DNA of 64,000 bases from CAVTWY01 sp963738575 (lineage in GTDB: Bacteria; Pseudomonadota; Gammaproteobacteria; Burkholderiales; Burkholderiaceae_C): the NCBI GenBank assembly GCA_963738575.1, contig CAVTWY010000002.1, positions 930,001 through 994,000 on the forward strand, in the 5' to 3' direction. This document shows, one piece after another, positions 24,236 through 33,745 of this stretch. How positions within the stretch are numbered: the stretch's first letter is position 1; each line of letters starts with the position of its first letter. Both the position numbers and the translations under genes were made by a program. Under the pieces are notes generated by a model. It was not told the DNA's origin. It saw nothing but the letters and a program-made list of their open reading frames with translations, and searched no databases.

Positions 24236-25266
24236 TGGCGGGCTTGACGTTTCCTTTCGCGGCCATCGTTGCACAGGACGAGCTGAAGCTGGCGCTGACC
24301 GTTTGTGCGGTTGATCCTGGCATTGGCGGTGTGCTTGCCTTTGGTGACCGCGGCACTGGCAAGTCCACGGCCGTGCGCGCCCTGGCCGCACTGCTGCCGC
24401 CGATGCGCGTGATCGACGGTTGCCGCTACGGCTGCGACCCCGCCAAACCAACTGCATGGTGCAGTGAATGCCGCGCACGCCTGGGCGACAGTGGCAAACC
24501 AAAATCACACTTGGCGCCAGTGCCCGTGGTTGATTTACCGCTGGGCGCCACCGAAGATCGCGTCGTCGGTGCGCTCGATCTGGAGCGCGCCTTGTCGCGC
24601 GGCGAAAAGGCTTTTGAACCCGGCCTGCTGGCACGCGCCAACCGTGGGTTTCTCTATGTTGATGAGGTCAATCTGCTGGAGGATCATTTGGTCGACCTGC
24701 TGATTGACGTCGCCGCCTCGGGCGAAAACGTGGTTGAGCGCGAGGGCCTGTCGGTGCGGCATCCAGCGCGATTTGTGCTCGTTGGCAGTGGCAACCCCGA
24801 AGAAGGCGAACTGCGCCCCCAATTGCTTGATCGCTTCGGCTTGGCGGTCGAGGTGCGCACGCCTGACGACCTGGCCACGAGGGTCGAGGTTGTCAAGCGA
24901 CGCGACGCCTTCGAGCGCGATGGCCCAGCCTTCATCGAGCGCTGGCAAGCGGTGCAGGACGCTGCACGCAAGAAAATTGTCGCCGCGCGCAACAGGATTG
25001 ACGCCGTGGCCACGCCCGACGCTGCCTTGGAGCGCGCCGCCAAGTTGTGCATGGCGCTGGGCACCGACGGACTGCGCGGCGAGCTAACCTTGGTGCGCGC
25101 AGCGCGCGCGTTGGCAGCCTACGAGGGCGCCAAGGTGGTCGGCGACACACAACTCAAGCGGCTCGCCAATCCAGCACTGCGCCACCGCTTGCGGCGCAAC
25201 CCACTCGATGACAGCGACGCCTCGGTGCGCGTGGCACGCGTGGTGGCTGAACAGTTCGGGCCATGA
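24235..25266 (+). CDS. bchI: Magnesium chelatase ATPase subunit BchI
   Basis: BchI is the AAA+ ATPase that drives Mg2+ insertion. The 343 residues include Walker A (GDRGTGKST, about residues 38-46), the BchI-specific CDPAKPTAWCSEC insert, Walker B FLYVDEVNLLEDHLVD and the sensor region VGSGNPEEGELRPQLLDRFG. The start overlaps the preceding stop and the end overlaps bchD. Confidence 0.97.
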   Translation: MAGLTFPFAAIVAQDELKLALTVCAVDPGIGGVLAFGDRGTGKSTAVRALAALLPPMRVIDGCRYGCDPAKPTAWCSECRARLGDSGKPKSHLAPVPVVDLPLGATEDRVVGALDLERALSRGEKAFEPGLLARANRGFLYVDEVNLLEDHLVDLLIDVAASGENVVEREGLSVRHPARFVLVGSGNPEEGELRPQLLDRFGLAVEVRTPDDLATRVEVVKRRDAFERDGPAFIERWQAVQDAARKKIVAARNRIDAVATPDAALERAAKLCMALGTDGLRGELTLVRAARALAAYEGAKVVGDTQLKRLANPALRHRLRRNPLDDSDASVRVARVVAEQFGP

Positions 25267-26951
25267 ATCGCAGCGCAGCGGACGCGGCGCTGGTGGTCTT
25301 CGCCGTTGCGCCGCACGCGCTGGGGGGCGTGCGCTTGCGTGCCCCTGCTGGCATGGATCGCGATGCATGGCTGGCTGGCCTGAAAGTGGTCTTGCCCGAG
25401 GCGACCCCATGGCGACGCATGCCCGTGACGATCGGTGACGAAGCCCTGCTGGGCGGGCTGGATCTCGCAGCCACCCTCGCTGCGGGGCGGCCGGTGGCGC
25501 AGGCCGGTTTGTTGTCACAAGCCAAAGGCGGCATCGTAGTCGCTGCCATGGCCGAGCGCATGGGGCCAGCCTTGGCATCGCGCCTAACCGCGACACTTGA
25601 CGGAGGCGCCAATCTTGCCATCGTGGCGCTCGACGAAGGACTCGACGACGAGTCACCCCCGGCGTCGCTGCTGGACCGTTTGGCCTTGCATGTGCAGCCT
25701 GAACGCGACCACGATGCACCGGATCGGGGCGACATCGAACGCGCCCGCGACACGTGGCCCCACGTTGAGGTAAGCGACGCGTTGTTCGAGGCGCTGGTCG
25801 CAGCCGCCGCAAGCCTCGGCATCCCTTCGATGCGTGCCGCCTGTCACGCCGTCGTCGTCACGCGCATCGCGGCAGCGCTAGATGGAAGGCAAGTTGCAAC
25901 GCAAGAAGATGCTGCGTTGGCTGCACGCCTTGTTCTTGCACCACGCGCCACGCAGCTGCCACCAGCTCCCAACCCGCCGCCGCCTCCATCCGAGCCGCCT
26001 CCCGAATCGCAAACCTCTGAGCCGCCAGCCGACGATGAGAACACCAGCGATCAGCCCTTGGAAGACCGCGTGATCGCGGCTGCCGTGGCCGCGATCCCAC
26101 CCGGTCTGCTGGCCCTGCTCGCCGCCAACCCTTCGGCGGGGCCGCGTCGTGGCGACGCCGGCCGCGCGGGCCAAGCCACGCGTTCGCAGCAGCGCGGACG
26201 ACCCGTGGGCGCACAGCGGGGCGAGCCCCGCAGCGGCGCACGCTTGGCCTTGGTCGACACCTTGCGCGCTGCGGCACCATGGCAAAGCATCCGTCGTGCC
26301 GCGACAACGCACGCAGTGCAACGCGTGCTGGTGTCGCGTGACGACTTGCGTGTGCAGCGCCGCGTGCAGCGCCGCGCCACCACCACCATCTTTGCCATCG
26401 ACGCCTCGGGTTCACAAGCCTTGCATCGGCTGGCCGAAGCCAAAGGTGCGGTGGAGCTGCTGCTGGCCGAATGTTATGCACGACGCGACCGTGTCGCCGT
26501 GATCGGCTTTCGCGGCGATGCAGCCCAATTGCTGCTTTCGCCCACACGCTCGTTGGTGCGCGCCAAACGACAACTCTCGGGCCTGCCGGGCGGCGGCGGC
26601 ACACCCCTGGCTGACGGCATCGATGCAGCAACGGCCTTGGCAGCCGTGGTACGACGCGGGGGTGCAACGCCGCTGGTGGTGCTGCTGACCGATGGCCGTG
26701 CCAACGTCGCGAGGGGCGGCGTTCCAGGACGCGTGCAGGCATCACTCGACGCCCTGGCAGCAGCGCGCGCGCTCAATGCATCGGGGACACCCGCGCTGCT
26801 GATCGACACCTCGGCGCAAGCGAGCCCCGCTGCCCGCGCCTTGGCTGACGCGATGCACGCGCGCTGCGTTGCCCTGCCCCACGCTGACGCTGGCGCGCTG
26901 TCAGTTGCCGTTCGCCACGTGCGTGACTCGGTGGGCACGCGCAATGCCTGA
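25263..26951 (+). CDS. bchD: Magnesium chelatase subunit BchD
   Basis: BchD bridges BchI and BchH. The 562-residue protein has a degenerate AAA+ domain (about residues 1-220, no Walker A), a Pro/Glu-rich linker (about 235-265) and a C-terminal von Willebrand A domain. The metal site begins with DASGSQALHR, followed by PLVVLLTDGRANVA. The ATG overlaps the bchI stop. Confidence 0.96.
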   Translation: MNRSAADAALVVFAVAPHALGGVRLRAPAGMDRDAWLAGLKVVLPEATPWRRMPVTIGDEALLGGLDLAATLAAGRPVAQAGLLSQAKGGIVVAAMAERMGPALASRLTATLDGGANLAIVALDEGLDDESPPASLLDRLALHVQPERDHDAPDRGDIERARDTWPHVEVSDALFEALVAAAASLGIPSMRAACHAVVVTRIAAALDGRQVATQEDAALAARLVLAPRATQLPPAPNPPPPPSEPPPESQTSEPPADDENTSDQPLEDRVIAAAVAAIPPGLLALLAANPSAGPRRGDAGRAGQATRSQQRGRPVGAQRGEPRSGARLALVDTLRAAAPWQSIRRAATTHAVQRVLVSRDDLRVQRRVQRRATTTIFAIDASGSQALHRLAEAKGAVELLLAECYARRDRVAVIGFRGDAAQLLLSPTRSLVRAKRQLSGLPGGGGTPLADGIDAATALAAVVRRGGATPLVVLLTDGRANVARGGVPGRVQASLDALAAARALNASGTPALLIDTSAQASPAARALADAMHARCVALPHADAGALSVAVRHVRDSVGTRNA

Positions 26952-27858
26952 GCGATTGCCCCCCGATTGGTGGCCCCACCGCGCGGCCAGCGAATGCATC
27001 GATGTCGGGGCGTTGCGGTGGCACGTGCAGCGATGGCGTCACGAAGACGTCAAGGCGCCCGCCATCTTGCTGCTGCATGGCACGGGTGCATCGAGCCACT
27101 CGTGGCGGCACGTGGCACCCTTGTTGACCCCCCACGGGCACGTGATCGCCCCCGACCTGCCCGGGCATGCCTTCACGCATACACCCGCTGCGCAGGCCCT
27201 GTCGTTGCCCGCTGTCGCTGCGGCCTTGGGCGACTTGCTGGACGCACTGCAATGCCGCCCTGCATTGGTTGTCGGCCACTCGGCAGGTGCAGCCATCGCG
27301 TTGCGCATGGCGCTCGCTCGTCGCATCGCGCCCGCGCAAATCGTCGCCATCAATGGTGCCATCTTGCCCCTGCAAGGCCTCGTTGGTCGCAGCTTTTTAC
27401 CGTTGGCACGTGTGATGGCCGCCAGCACCTTTGTGGCCCCGGCCTTTGCCACGTGGGTGGCGCTGCCCACCATGACACGGCGACTCTTGGACAGCACCGG
27501 CTCGCGCATCGACGCGCTGGGGGAGCGCTGCTACGGCCACCTTGTTCGCGACGCCGGTCATGCCAGCGGAGCGCTGCGCCTCATGGCCTCGTGGGACCTC
27601 AAATCGCTCGAATCCGAGTTGCCCTTGCTCAAATCACCCCTGCTGCTGATCGCGGGTGACAACGACCGCACCGTCTCCCCCGTCCACGCGCTGCGGGCGC
27701 AACAGCGCATGCCTGGGGCACAGCGTGTCAACTTGAAAGGCCTCGGCCACCTTGCGCATGAGGAGAGCCATGCCACGGCGGAATTGGTGGTCTCGCACGT
27801 GTTGCATGCGTGGCGTGCGGCAAGCCCAGGCGCCGCGCCAATGGCGTCAAGAACCTAA
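26944..27858 (+). CDS. bchO: BchO, alpha/beta hydrolase of the Mg-chelatase operon
   Basis: BchO is an alpha/beta-hydrolase fold protein encoded with bchI and bchD in many purple bacteria; its reaction is not established. The 304 residues include the oxyanion region LLLHGTGASSHSWRHV, the nucleophile elbow VVGHSAGAAIALRM (Ser) and a late His in KGLGHLAHEE. The chosen ATG at 26944 lies 8 bp inside bchD and begins the conserved MPERLPPDWW; the upstream open frame is a bchD shadow. Confidence 0.88.
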   Translation: MPERLPPDWWPHRAASECIDVGALRWHVQRWRHEDVKAPAILLLHGTGASSHSWRHVAPLLTPHGHVIAPDLPGHAFTHTPAAQALSLPAVAAALGDLLDALQCRPALVVGHSAGAAIALRMALARRIAPAQIVAINGAILPLQGLVGRSFLPLARVMAASTFVAPAFATWVALPTMTRRLLDSTGSRIDALGERCYGHLVRDAGHASGALRLMASWDLKSLESELPLLKSPLLLIAGDNDRTVSPVHALRAQQRMPGAQRVNLKGLGHLAHEESHATAELVVSHVLHAWRAASPGAAPMASRT

Positions 27859-27923
27859 CGCAACAAAGTCTGAGGAGCGTCGGGGCTTGGAGGGACGTGT
27901 GTCGCCATTCACCGCTCGTGCTT

Positions 27924-27949
27924 GATCGGCCGAGGAATCTCGGCCGATC
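27924..27949. repeat. Perfect inverted repeat, 11-bp arms, after bchO
   Basis: GATCGGCCGAG, a GAAT loop and CTCGGCCGATC form a strong hairpin 66 bp after the bchO stop. There is no T-run after it, so it may slow 3' decay of the bchIDO message or act as a weak terminator. It lies just before the crtE promoter. Confidence 0.6.
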
Positions 27950-27977
27950 GCAGCGTTGATGTGCCAACGGAGGTGGG

Positions 27978-28007
27978 TTGACGACCCCGATGCCAAGTGT
28001 CTATACT
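27978..28007 (+). promoter_or_regulatory. Predicted crtEF promoter
   Basis: TTGACG (27978-27983), an 18-bp spacer and TATACT (28002-28007) make a good sigma-70 promoter about 80 bp before crtE. Confidence 0.55.
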
Positions 28008-28015
28008 GCATTACA
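27998..28015 (+). promoter_or_regulatory. PpsR-type operator before crtE (perfect match)
   Basis: TGTCTATACTGCATTACA fits TGT-N12-ACA exactly and covers the -10 element of the predicted crtE promoter. Confidence 0.72.
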
Positions 28016-28088
28016 CATTATGGTGACAATCAAGCATTACGCTTGAGCGCACCCGTCGACCCTCAGACCCCTACGCGGGAGCCGTGTG

Positions 28089-28964
28089 ATGCAGCAAGCC
28101 ACTTTTCGGATCGAACAGGCACTCCATGGTGCCTTGGCGCGCGGTGAACAGCGCGGCGCGCCGCAACGCTTGGCGGCAGCGATCCGTCACGCGGTGTGGC
28201 CGGGCGGTGCTCGCATTCGGCCTCATTTGTGCCTGGCGGTGGCAGCTGCCTGCGGCGACGACGACACCACCCTGACGGACGCAAGCGCCGCCGCCCTTGA
28301 GCTGATTCACTGTGCGTCCCTCGTGCATGACGATCTCCCCTGCTTCGACGATGCACCCACGCGCCGAGGCCGAGCATCGGTGCATGCTGCCTACGGAGAG
28401 CGCTGCGCGGTGCTGGCAGGTGATGCCCTGATCGTCACAGCGTTTGAGACACTGGCTGCAGGTGCATCACGCCACCCGCTGCGCCTGCCCTCACTGCTTG
28501 CGGTGCTGGCACAACGCGTGGGCATGCCCCATGGCATCGTTGCTGGTCAGGCCTGGGAGTGCGAGGACTGGGTTGCCCTGCCCGACTACCAGCGCGCAAA
28601 GACGGGCTCGCTGTTCGCGGCAGCCACCGAAATGGGCGCTTTGGCCGCAGGCGGCGACCCCAGCGTGTGGCGTGGATTTGGCCAGTGGCTGGGCGAGGCC
28701 TACCAGGTGGCAGACGACATCCGCGATGCAGCCTGTGAGGCTGAAGAAATCGGCAAACCTGTGGGACGCGATCACACACTGGGCCGGCCCAGCGCCGTGG
28801 CAGAGTTTGGCCTGGTGGGCGCGCTGGCGCACTTTGAAGACCTGGTCGATCATGCTGGGCAGGCTGTGCCCAACGGCCCCGGCGCCAAGGCGCTGCGCGC
28901 CCTGCTTATCGCAGAGTCACAACGCCTTTTGCCGCCCGAAGTCAGGGCCCAAGTGGCCGCTTGA
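28089..28964 (+). CDS. crtE: Geranylgeranyl diphosphate synthase CrtE
   Basis: CrtE makes the C20 precursor for carotenoids and for the bacteriochlorophyll tail. The 291-residue polyprenyl synthase has the first Asp-rich motif in LVHDDLPCFDDA and the second in QVADDIRDA. The ATG at 28089 follows a GGGAG sequence; a GTG three bases upstream is an alternative. The promoter before it carries a PpsR-type site, and crtF follows after 15 bp. Confidence 0.94.
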   Translation: MQQATFRIEQALHGALARGEQRGAPQRLAAAIRHAVWPGGARIRPHLCLAVAAACGDDDTTLTDASAAALELIHCASLVHDDLPCFDDAPTRRGRASVHAAYGERCAVLAGDALIVTAFETLAAGASRHPLRLPSLLAVLAQRVGMPHGIVAGQAWECEDWVALPDYQRAKTGSLFAAATEMGALAAGGDPSVWRGFGQWLGEAYQVADDIRDAACEAEEIGKPVGRDHTLGRPSAVAEFGLVGALAHFEDLVDHAGQAVPNGPGAKALRALLIAESQRLLPPEVRAQVAA

Positions 28965-28979
28965 TCGAGGCCTACTGTC

Positions 28980-30119
28980 TTGCCAGCAGCAAGCCTTGCA
29001 ACCGTGTGGCGCGAGCGCTGGTACACCCAGCGCGACCGGCTGCTCACCAGCACGCGCTTTCGCGACTTTGCCAGCCGATTTGCACCGACGCGGCCCGTGG
29101 CGCGCCAGCACGCTCGCGCCCTTTTCGACCTCGTGGCCGGTTTCGTTTACACGCAGTGGCTGGCCGTTTGTGTTGAGCTGAATCTGTTTGAGCGTTTGGC
29201 CCAGTCGCCCTTGACCGTTGACGAACTGGCGGCTGAGGCGAAGTTGCCTCGGCTCTCGGCATTGCGCTTGCTCGAGGCAGCTGCCTCGCTCGGTTTGACG
29301 CAACAGCGCAGCGACAAACGCTGGGGTCTTGGGCCGCTTGGTGCCGCCATGGTTGGCAATGAAGCGGTGACAGCCATGGTGCGACACCACCGCACCTTGT
29401 ATGCCAACTTGGCCGACCCCTTGACGCTGCTGCGCGAGGGCCGCGGCGAGTTGGCCAGCTATTGGGCCTATGCTGGTGGGCACGCCGAAGATCGCTTGCC
29501 GGGTGCGCTCCAAAATGAAGCCACCGCGCCCTACTCCGCCCTGATGTCGGCCACGCAGCCGCTGGTCGCCGGCCAAGTGCTGGACGCCTACGCCATGCAA
29601 GGTCACCGACGCCTACTTGACCTCGGCGGTGGCGAGGGCGTGTTTGCGGCGGCTGCGCTGGCGCGGGCGCCCAAGCTAGAAGCCATGGTGTTTGACTTAC
29701 CAGCCGTCGCCGACGCTGCGCGATCGCGCTTTGCCCGACTCGGTCTGGCCCACCGCGCACAGGCCTTTGGTGGCGATTTTCATCGCGACGCCCTGCCCAG
29801 CGGGGCCGACGTGGTGTCCCTCGTGCGCGTCATTTACGACCACGACGACGAACCCGCCTTGGCCATTTTGCGGGCTGCACGCAGCGCTTTGCCCCACGGC
29901 GGCACGCTGCTGCTGGCTGAGCCGATGGCAGGTACCGCAGGCGCCGAGCCGATGGGCGCGGCCTATTTCGGCATGTACCTGATGGCCATGGGCAGCGGGC
30001 GCTCACGCAGTGCGGCCGAGCTGACCGCGTTGATCAAAAAAGCGGGCTTTCAAGGGGTGCGAGAGCACACCACCGCCCTGCCATTGCAGGCTGGGCTGCT
30101 GGTGGCGCGGGCCGCTTGA
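28980..30119 (+). CDS. crtF: Hydroxyneurosporene/demethylspheroidene O-methyltransferase CrtF
   Basis: CrtF methylates the tertiary hydroxyl of the carotenoid, giving the 1-methoxy group of spheroidene. The 379-residue protein has an N-terminal dimerisation part (ARALFDLVAGFVYTQWLAV) and a SAM-binding motif, RLLDLGGGEGVFAAAALA. An in-frame stop at 28962 and the lack of ATG or GTG nearby make the TTG at 28980 the probable start. It follows crtE after 15 bp. Confidence 0.92.
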   Translation: MPAASLATVWRERWYTQRDRLLTSTRFRDFASRFAPTRPVARQHARALFDLVAGFVYTQWLAVCVELNLFERLAQSPLTVDELAAEAKLPRLSALRLLEAAASLGLTQQRSDKRWGLGPLGAAMVGNEAVTAMVRHHRTLYANLADPLTLLREGRGELASYWAYAGGHAEDRLPGALQNEATAPYSALMSATQPLVAGQVLDAYAMQGHRRLLDLGGGEGVFAAAALARAPKLEAMVFDLPAVADAARSRFARLGLAHRAQAFGGDFHRDALPSGADVVSLVRVIYDHDDEPALAILRAARSALPHGGTLLLAEPMAGTAGAEPMGAAYFGMYLMAMGSGRSRSAAELTALIKKAGFQGVREHTTALPLQAGLLVARAA

Positions 30120-30140
30120 TCGCAAGTCGATTGGCCTAAG

Positions 30141-30158
30141 CGTAAATTCCACTTGACA
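30141..30158 (+). promoter_or_regulatory. PpsR-type operator before bchC (one mismatch)
   Basis: CGTAAATTCCACTTGACA differs from TGT-N12-ACA at the first base only. Its right end contributes the TTGACA of the bchC promoter, as at bchG. Confidence 0.65.
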
Positions 30159-30180
30159 CTTTTTATAGTAAGCCTACGAT
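30153..30180 (+). promoter_or_regulatory. Predicted promoter of the bchCXYZ-puf operon
   Basis: TTGACA (30153-30158), a 16-bp spacer and TACGAT (30175-30180) lie about 88 bp before bchC. The -35 overlaps the PpsR-type operator. Confidence 0.55.
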
Positions 30181-30267
30181 GACACCCAAGCATCCGAAGC
30201 AACCAGTGAACACCAGCCATCCGATCACCGCGCAACGCCCCCAGGGGTGCGCCCAGGAGGCATTTGC

Positions 30268-31230
30268 ATGAAAACCGTCACCACCACCGCCGTTGTGCTC
30301 GAAAAGCCCGAACACCTGGCGCTGCATGATTTGGATCTGGCCGAGGCGCAGGACGACGACGTCACCGTTGACGTCGAATGGAGCGGCATTTCAACAGGCA
30401 CCGAAAAGTTGCTTTACACAGGCGCCATGCCAACCTTCCCCGGCATGGGGTACCCGCTGGTGCCCGGTTACGAATCGGTGGGCCGTGTCAGCGTCGCCGG
30501 GCCCACATCGGGCTACCACGTGGGGGACCGCGTCTTTGTGCCCGGTGCCCGCTGCTTTGGCGAGGTGCGTGGCCTGTTTGGCGGCGCCGCCTCGCGCTTG
30601 GTGGTGCCGGGCAAGCGCATCTTCAAAGTCAAAGAAGAACTCGGTGAAAACGCCGTGCTGCTTGCGCTTGCTGCCACGGCCTATCACGCTGTGGCGGGCG
30701 GCGGCAAACGCGACCTGATCGTGCCGCCCGACTTGATCGTTGGCCATGGCGTGATGGGTCGCCTGCTGGCGCGCATGACCGTTCTGGCGGGATACCCTGT
30801 GCCCACCGTGTGGGACACCTGCACCGAGCGCCGCGGCGGCGGCGAAGGCTACCGCGTGATTCACCCTGATGAAGATCAGCGCCGCGACTACCACTCGATT
30901 TACGACGTCAGCGGCGACCCACAGATACTTGACCGCCTGATTTCAATCTTGGCGCCCGGCGGTGAAGTGGTGCTTGCTGGCTTCTACAGCAAGCCCCTTT
31001 CTTTCCTCTTTCCGCCCGCCTTCATGCGCGAGGCGCAAATTCGCATCGCCGCTGAATGGAAGCCAGCCGACATGATGGCCGTTCGCGAGCTCGCCGAGTC
31101 AGGCTTCTTGCCGCTGGATGGTCTTATCACTCACCACGCTGCGGCCGACGACGCCGAGCGTGCCTACCGCACAGCCTTCAGCGACAACGATTGTCTGAAG
31201 ATGGTCCTCGATTGGAGAGCACGCGCATGA
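30268..31230 (+). CDS. bchC: 3-hydroxyethyl bacteriochlorophyllide a dehydrogenase BchC
   Basis: BchC oxidises the 3-hydroxyethyl group to the acetyl group of bacteriochlorophyll a. It is a medium-chain dehydrogenase-like protein of 320 residues containing EWSGISTGTEKLLYTG and FPGMGYPLVPGYESVG near the N-terminus and the nucleotide-binding region LIVGHGVMGRLLARM. A perfect AGGAGG sits seven bases before the ATG at 30268. The stop overlaps the bchX start. Confidence 0.96.
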   Translation: MKTVTTTAVVLEKPEHLALHDLDLAEAQDDDVTVDVEWSGISTGTEKLLYTGAMPTFPGMGYPLVPGYESVGRVSVAGPTSGYHVGDRVFVPGARCFGEVRGLFGGAASRLVVPGKRIFKVKEELGENAVLLALAATAYHAVAGGGKRDLIVPPDLIVGHGVMGRLLARMTVLAGYPVPTVWDTCTERRGGGEGYRVIHPDEDQRRDYHSIYDVSGDPQILDRLISILAPGGEVVLAGFYSKPLSFLFPPAFMREAQIRIAAEWKPADMMAVRELAESGFLPLDGLITHHAAADDAERAYRTAFSDNDCLKMVLDWRARA

Positions 31231-32228
31231 GCAGCACCGCAACCGTTCAGTTCATGCAGCGTGATCAGCTGCGCGCCGAGGCCGCGATCGAGCCCGATCC
31301 GGTGTCCACGTCGCCAGCCGCAAAAACGACGCAAATCATCGCCATCTATGGCAAAGGTGGCATCGGCAAGAGCTTCACGCTGGCCAACCTGAGCTACATG
31401 ATGGCGCAGCAGGGAAAAAAGGTCTTGCTGATTGGCTGCGACCCCAAGAGCGACACCACGAGCCTGCTGTTTGGCGGCAAAGCTTGCCCCACCATCATCG
31501 AAACCAGTTCGAAGAAAAAACTCGCTGGCGACCCGGTGCAGATTGGTGACGTTTGCTTCAAACGCGACGGCGTTTATGCGATGGAGCTGGGTGGCCCCGA
31601 GGTCGGCCGTGGCTGCGGTGGACGCGGCATCATCCACGGTTTCGAGACGCTGGAGAAGCTCGGCTTCCACGACTGGGGTTTTGACTTTGTGCTGCTCGAC
31701 TTTTTGGGCGACGTGGTCTGCGGTGGCTTCGGCCTGCCCATCGCCCGCGACATGTGCCAAAAAGTCATTGTCGTGGCCAGCAACGACTTGCAAAGCCTGT
31801 ACGTGGCCAACAACGTGTGCAGTGCGGTCGAGTACTTTCGCAAGCTCGGTGGCAACGTCGGCGTAGCCGGCATGGTGATCAACCGCGACGACGGCACTGG
31901 CGAGGCCAAGGTGTTTGCGGAAAACGCCGGCATCCCAGTGTTGGCCACGATTCCTGCCAACGAAGACATCCGCCGCAAGAGCGCAAGCTACGAAATCATC
32001 GGCCGCCCCGGCACGCAGTGGGCACCCCTGTTTGAAGAGCTGGCCACCAACGTCGCCGAAGCGCCGCCCGTGCGCCCCAAACCCCAAACCCAAGACCAGT
32101 TGCTGGGCCTGTTTTCGGCCGAAGTGACTGGGCGCAACTTCAAGATGGAACCCGCCACGCTGTTTGACATGGTTGGCAAAAACGACCTTGTCAAACCGTC
32201 GCTTGAAGTCATCTACGACGCCGCATGA
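31227..32228 (+). CDS. bchX: Chlorophyllide reductase iron protein BchX
   Basis: BchX is the ATP-dependent Fe protein of chlorophyllide a reductase, which makes the bacteriochlorin ring with BchY and BchZ. The 333 residues include the P-loop IYGKGGIGKSFT, CDPKSDTTS, and cluster cysteines in GRGCGGRG and VVCGGFG. The ATG overlaps the bchC stop; an upstream open frame is a bchC shadow. Confidence 0.97.
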   Translation: MSSTATVQFMQRDQLRAEAAIEPDPVSTSPAAKTTQIIAIYGKGGIGKSFTLANLSYMMAQQGKKVLLIGCDPKSDTTSLLFGGKACPTIIETSSKKKLAGDPVQIGDVCFKRDGVYAMELGGPEVGRGCGGRGIIHGFETLEKLGFHDWGFDFVLLDFLGDVVCGGFGLPIARDMCQKVIVVASNDLQSLYVANNVCSAVEYFRKLGGNVGVAGMVINRDDGTGEAKVFAENAGIPVLATIPANEDIRRKSASYEIIGRPGTQWAPLFEELATNVAEAPPVRPKPQTQDQLLGLFSAEVTGRNFKMEPATLFDMVGKNDLVKPSLEVIYDAA

Positions 32229-33745
32229 GCTCCGCTGACCGCATCATCCCCATTGCTGCCGAAGGCGCTGCGTGCCATTCGGGCAAGGAGCAGATGCGCG
32301 CAGCCGCCGCTGCGGCCGGCAAAGGCGACACCCTGGCGCAATACGCCCGTGACTACCCCGTCGAGGCGAAGGGGCCTCACGATCAACCCCAAAGCATGTG
32401 CCCGGCGTTTGGCTCGTTGCGTGTAGGCCTGCGCATGCGTCGCACGATGACGATCTTGTCGGGCTCTGCGTGCTGTGTTTATGGGCTGACATTCACCAGC
32501 CACTTTTACGGCGCGCGCCGCAGCGTTGGGTACGTGCCCTTCAACAGCGAGACCCTGGTCACCGGCAAGCTCTTTGAGGATATTCGCGAGGCTGTTCACG
32601 CCCAGGCTGACCCTGCCAAGTACGACGCCCTGGTCATCATCAATCTGTGTGTGCCCACCGCCAGCGGTGTGCCGCTGCAACTGTTGCCCAAAGAACTCAA
32701 CGGTGTTCGCATCATCGGCATCGACGTGCCAGGCTTTGGCGTGCCCACACACGCCGAGGCCAAGGATGTGCTTGCTGGCGCCATGCTGCGGTATGCACGC
32801 AGTGAAGCCGAACAAGGTCCCGTGGCAGCGCCGCGCAGTGCGGTGCTCGACAAACCCACGGTGACACTGCTGGGCGAGATGTTCCCTGCCGATCCGATGA
32901 GCATTGGCATGATGTTGGAGCCCATGGGCCTCGCGGCCGGCCCCGTCGTGCCGACCCGTGAGTGGCGCGAGCTGTATGCGGCGCTCAAAGGTGAAGTGGT
33001 CGCCGCCATTCATCCCTTCTACACCGCCAGTGTGCGCGAATTTGAAGCCGCAGGTCGGCCTGTCATTGGGTCAGCGCCGGTCGGTCTGGACGGCACCGCA
33101 GCGTGGTTAGACGCCATCGGACGCGCAGCCAACGTCAGCGACGTAAAAGTTGGCGCCGCCAAGCAGCGTGTGCTACCCGCCATTCAAGCTGCCTTGGCGC
33201 GCTCACCCATCAAGGGCCGCATCACGCTGTCGGGTTACGAAGGCTCCGAGCTGTTGGTGGCCCGCCTGCTGATCGAGTCAGGCGCCGATGTTCGCTACGT
33301 GGGCAGTGCCTGCCCCAAAACGCCTTGGTCGGCATCCGATTTGGCGTGGCTGCAAGCCAAAGGTGTGCAGGTTCAGTTCCGCGCGTCGCTCGAGCACGAC
33401 CTTGCAGCGATGCGCGAATACCAGCCCCAGCTGGTCATCGGCACGACACCCGTTGTGCAGGCCGCCAAACAATCCAACACCCCGTCGCTGTATTTCACCA
33501 ACCTGATCTCGGCGCGCCCCCTGATGGGGCCCGCCGGTGCCGGGTCGCTGGCGCAGGTTGTCAACGCAGCGTTGGGCAACCAAGCACGCTTCGACGCCAT
33601 GAGCACGTTCTTCGGCGACACCGGCAAAGGCGACCGCGCGGGGGTCTGGGAGGACACGCCCCAATTGCGCCCCGAGTTCCGTGCTGACGTGCGTCGCCAG
33701 ATGGAAAAAGCGGCCAAGAAGCGCAAAGCAGAGGAGATGATCTGA
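32225..33745 (+). CDS. bchY: Chlorophyllide reductase subunit BchY
   Basis: The 506-residue BchY pairs with BchZ in the NifDK-like catalytic component of chlorophyllide reductase. Conserved segments include PQSMCPAFGSLRVGLRMRRT with a cluster Cys, INLCVPTASGVPLQLLP, and VGSACPKTPWS. The start and stop overlap bchX and bchZ. Confidence 0.97.
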   Translation: MSSADRIIPIAAEGAACHSGKEQMRAAAAAAGKGDTLAQYARDYPVEAKGPHDQPQSMCPAFGSLRVGLRMRRTMTILSGSACCVYGLTFTSHFYGARRSVGYVPFNSETLVTGKLFEDIREAVHAQADPAKYDALVIINLCVPTASGVPLQLLPKELNGVRIIGIDVPGFGVPTHAEAKDVLAGAMLRYARSEAEQGPVAAPRSAVLDKPTVTLLGEMFPADPMSIGMMLEPMGLAAGPVVPTREWRELYAALKGEVVAAIHPFYTASVREFEAAGRPVIGSAPVGLDGTAAWLDAIGRAANVSDVKVGAAKQRVLPAIQAALARSPIKGRITLSGYEGSELLVARLLIESGADVRYVGSACPKTPWSASDLAWLQAKGVQVQFRASLEHDLAAMREYQPQLVIGTTPVVQAAKQSNTPSLYFTNLISARPLMGPAGAGSLAQVVNAALGNQARFDAMSTFFGDTGKGDRAGVWEDTPQLRPEFRADVRRQMEKAAKKRKAEEMI

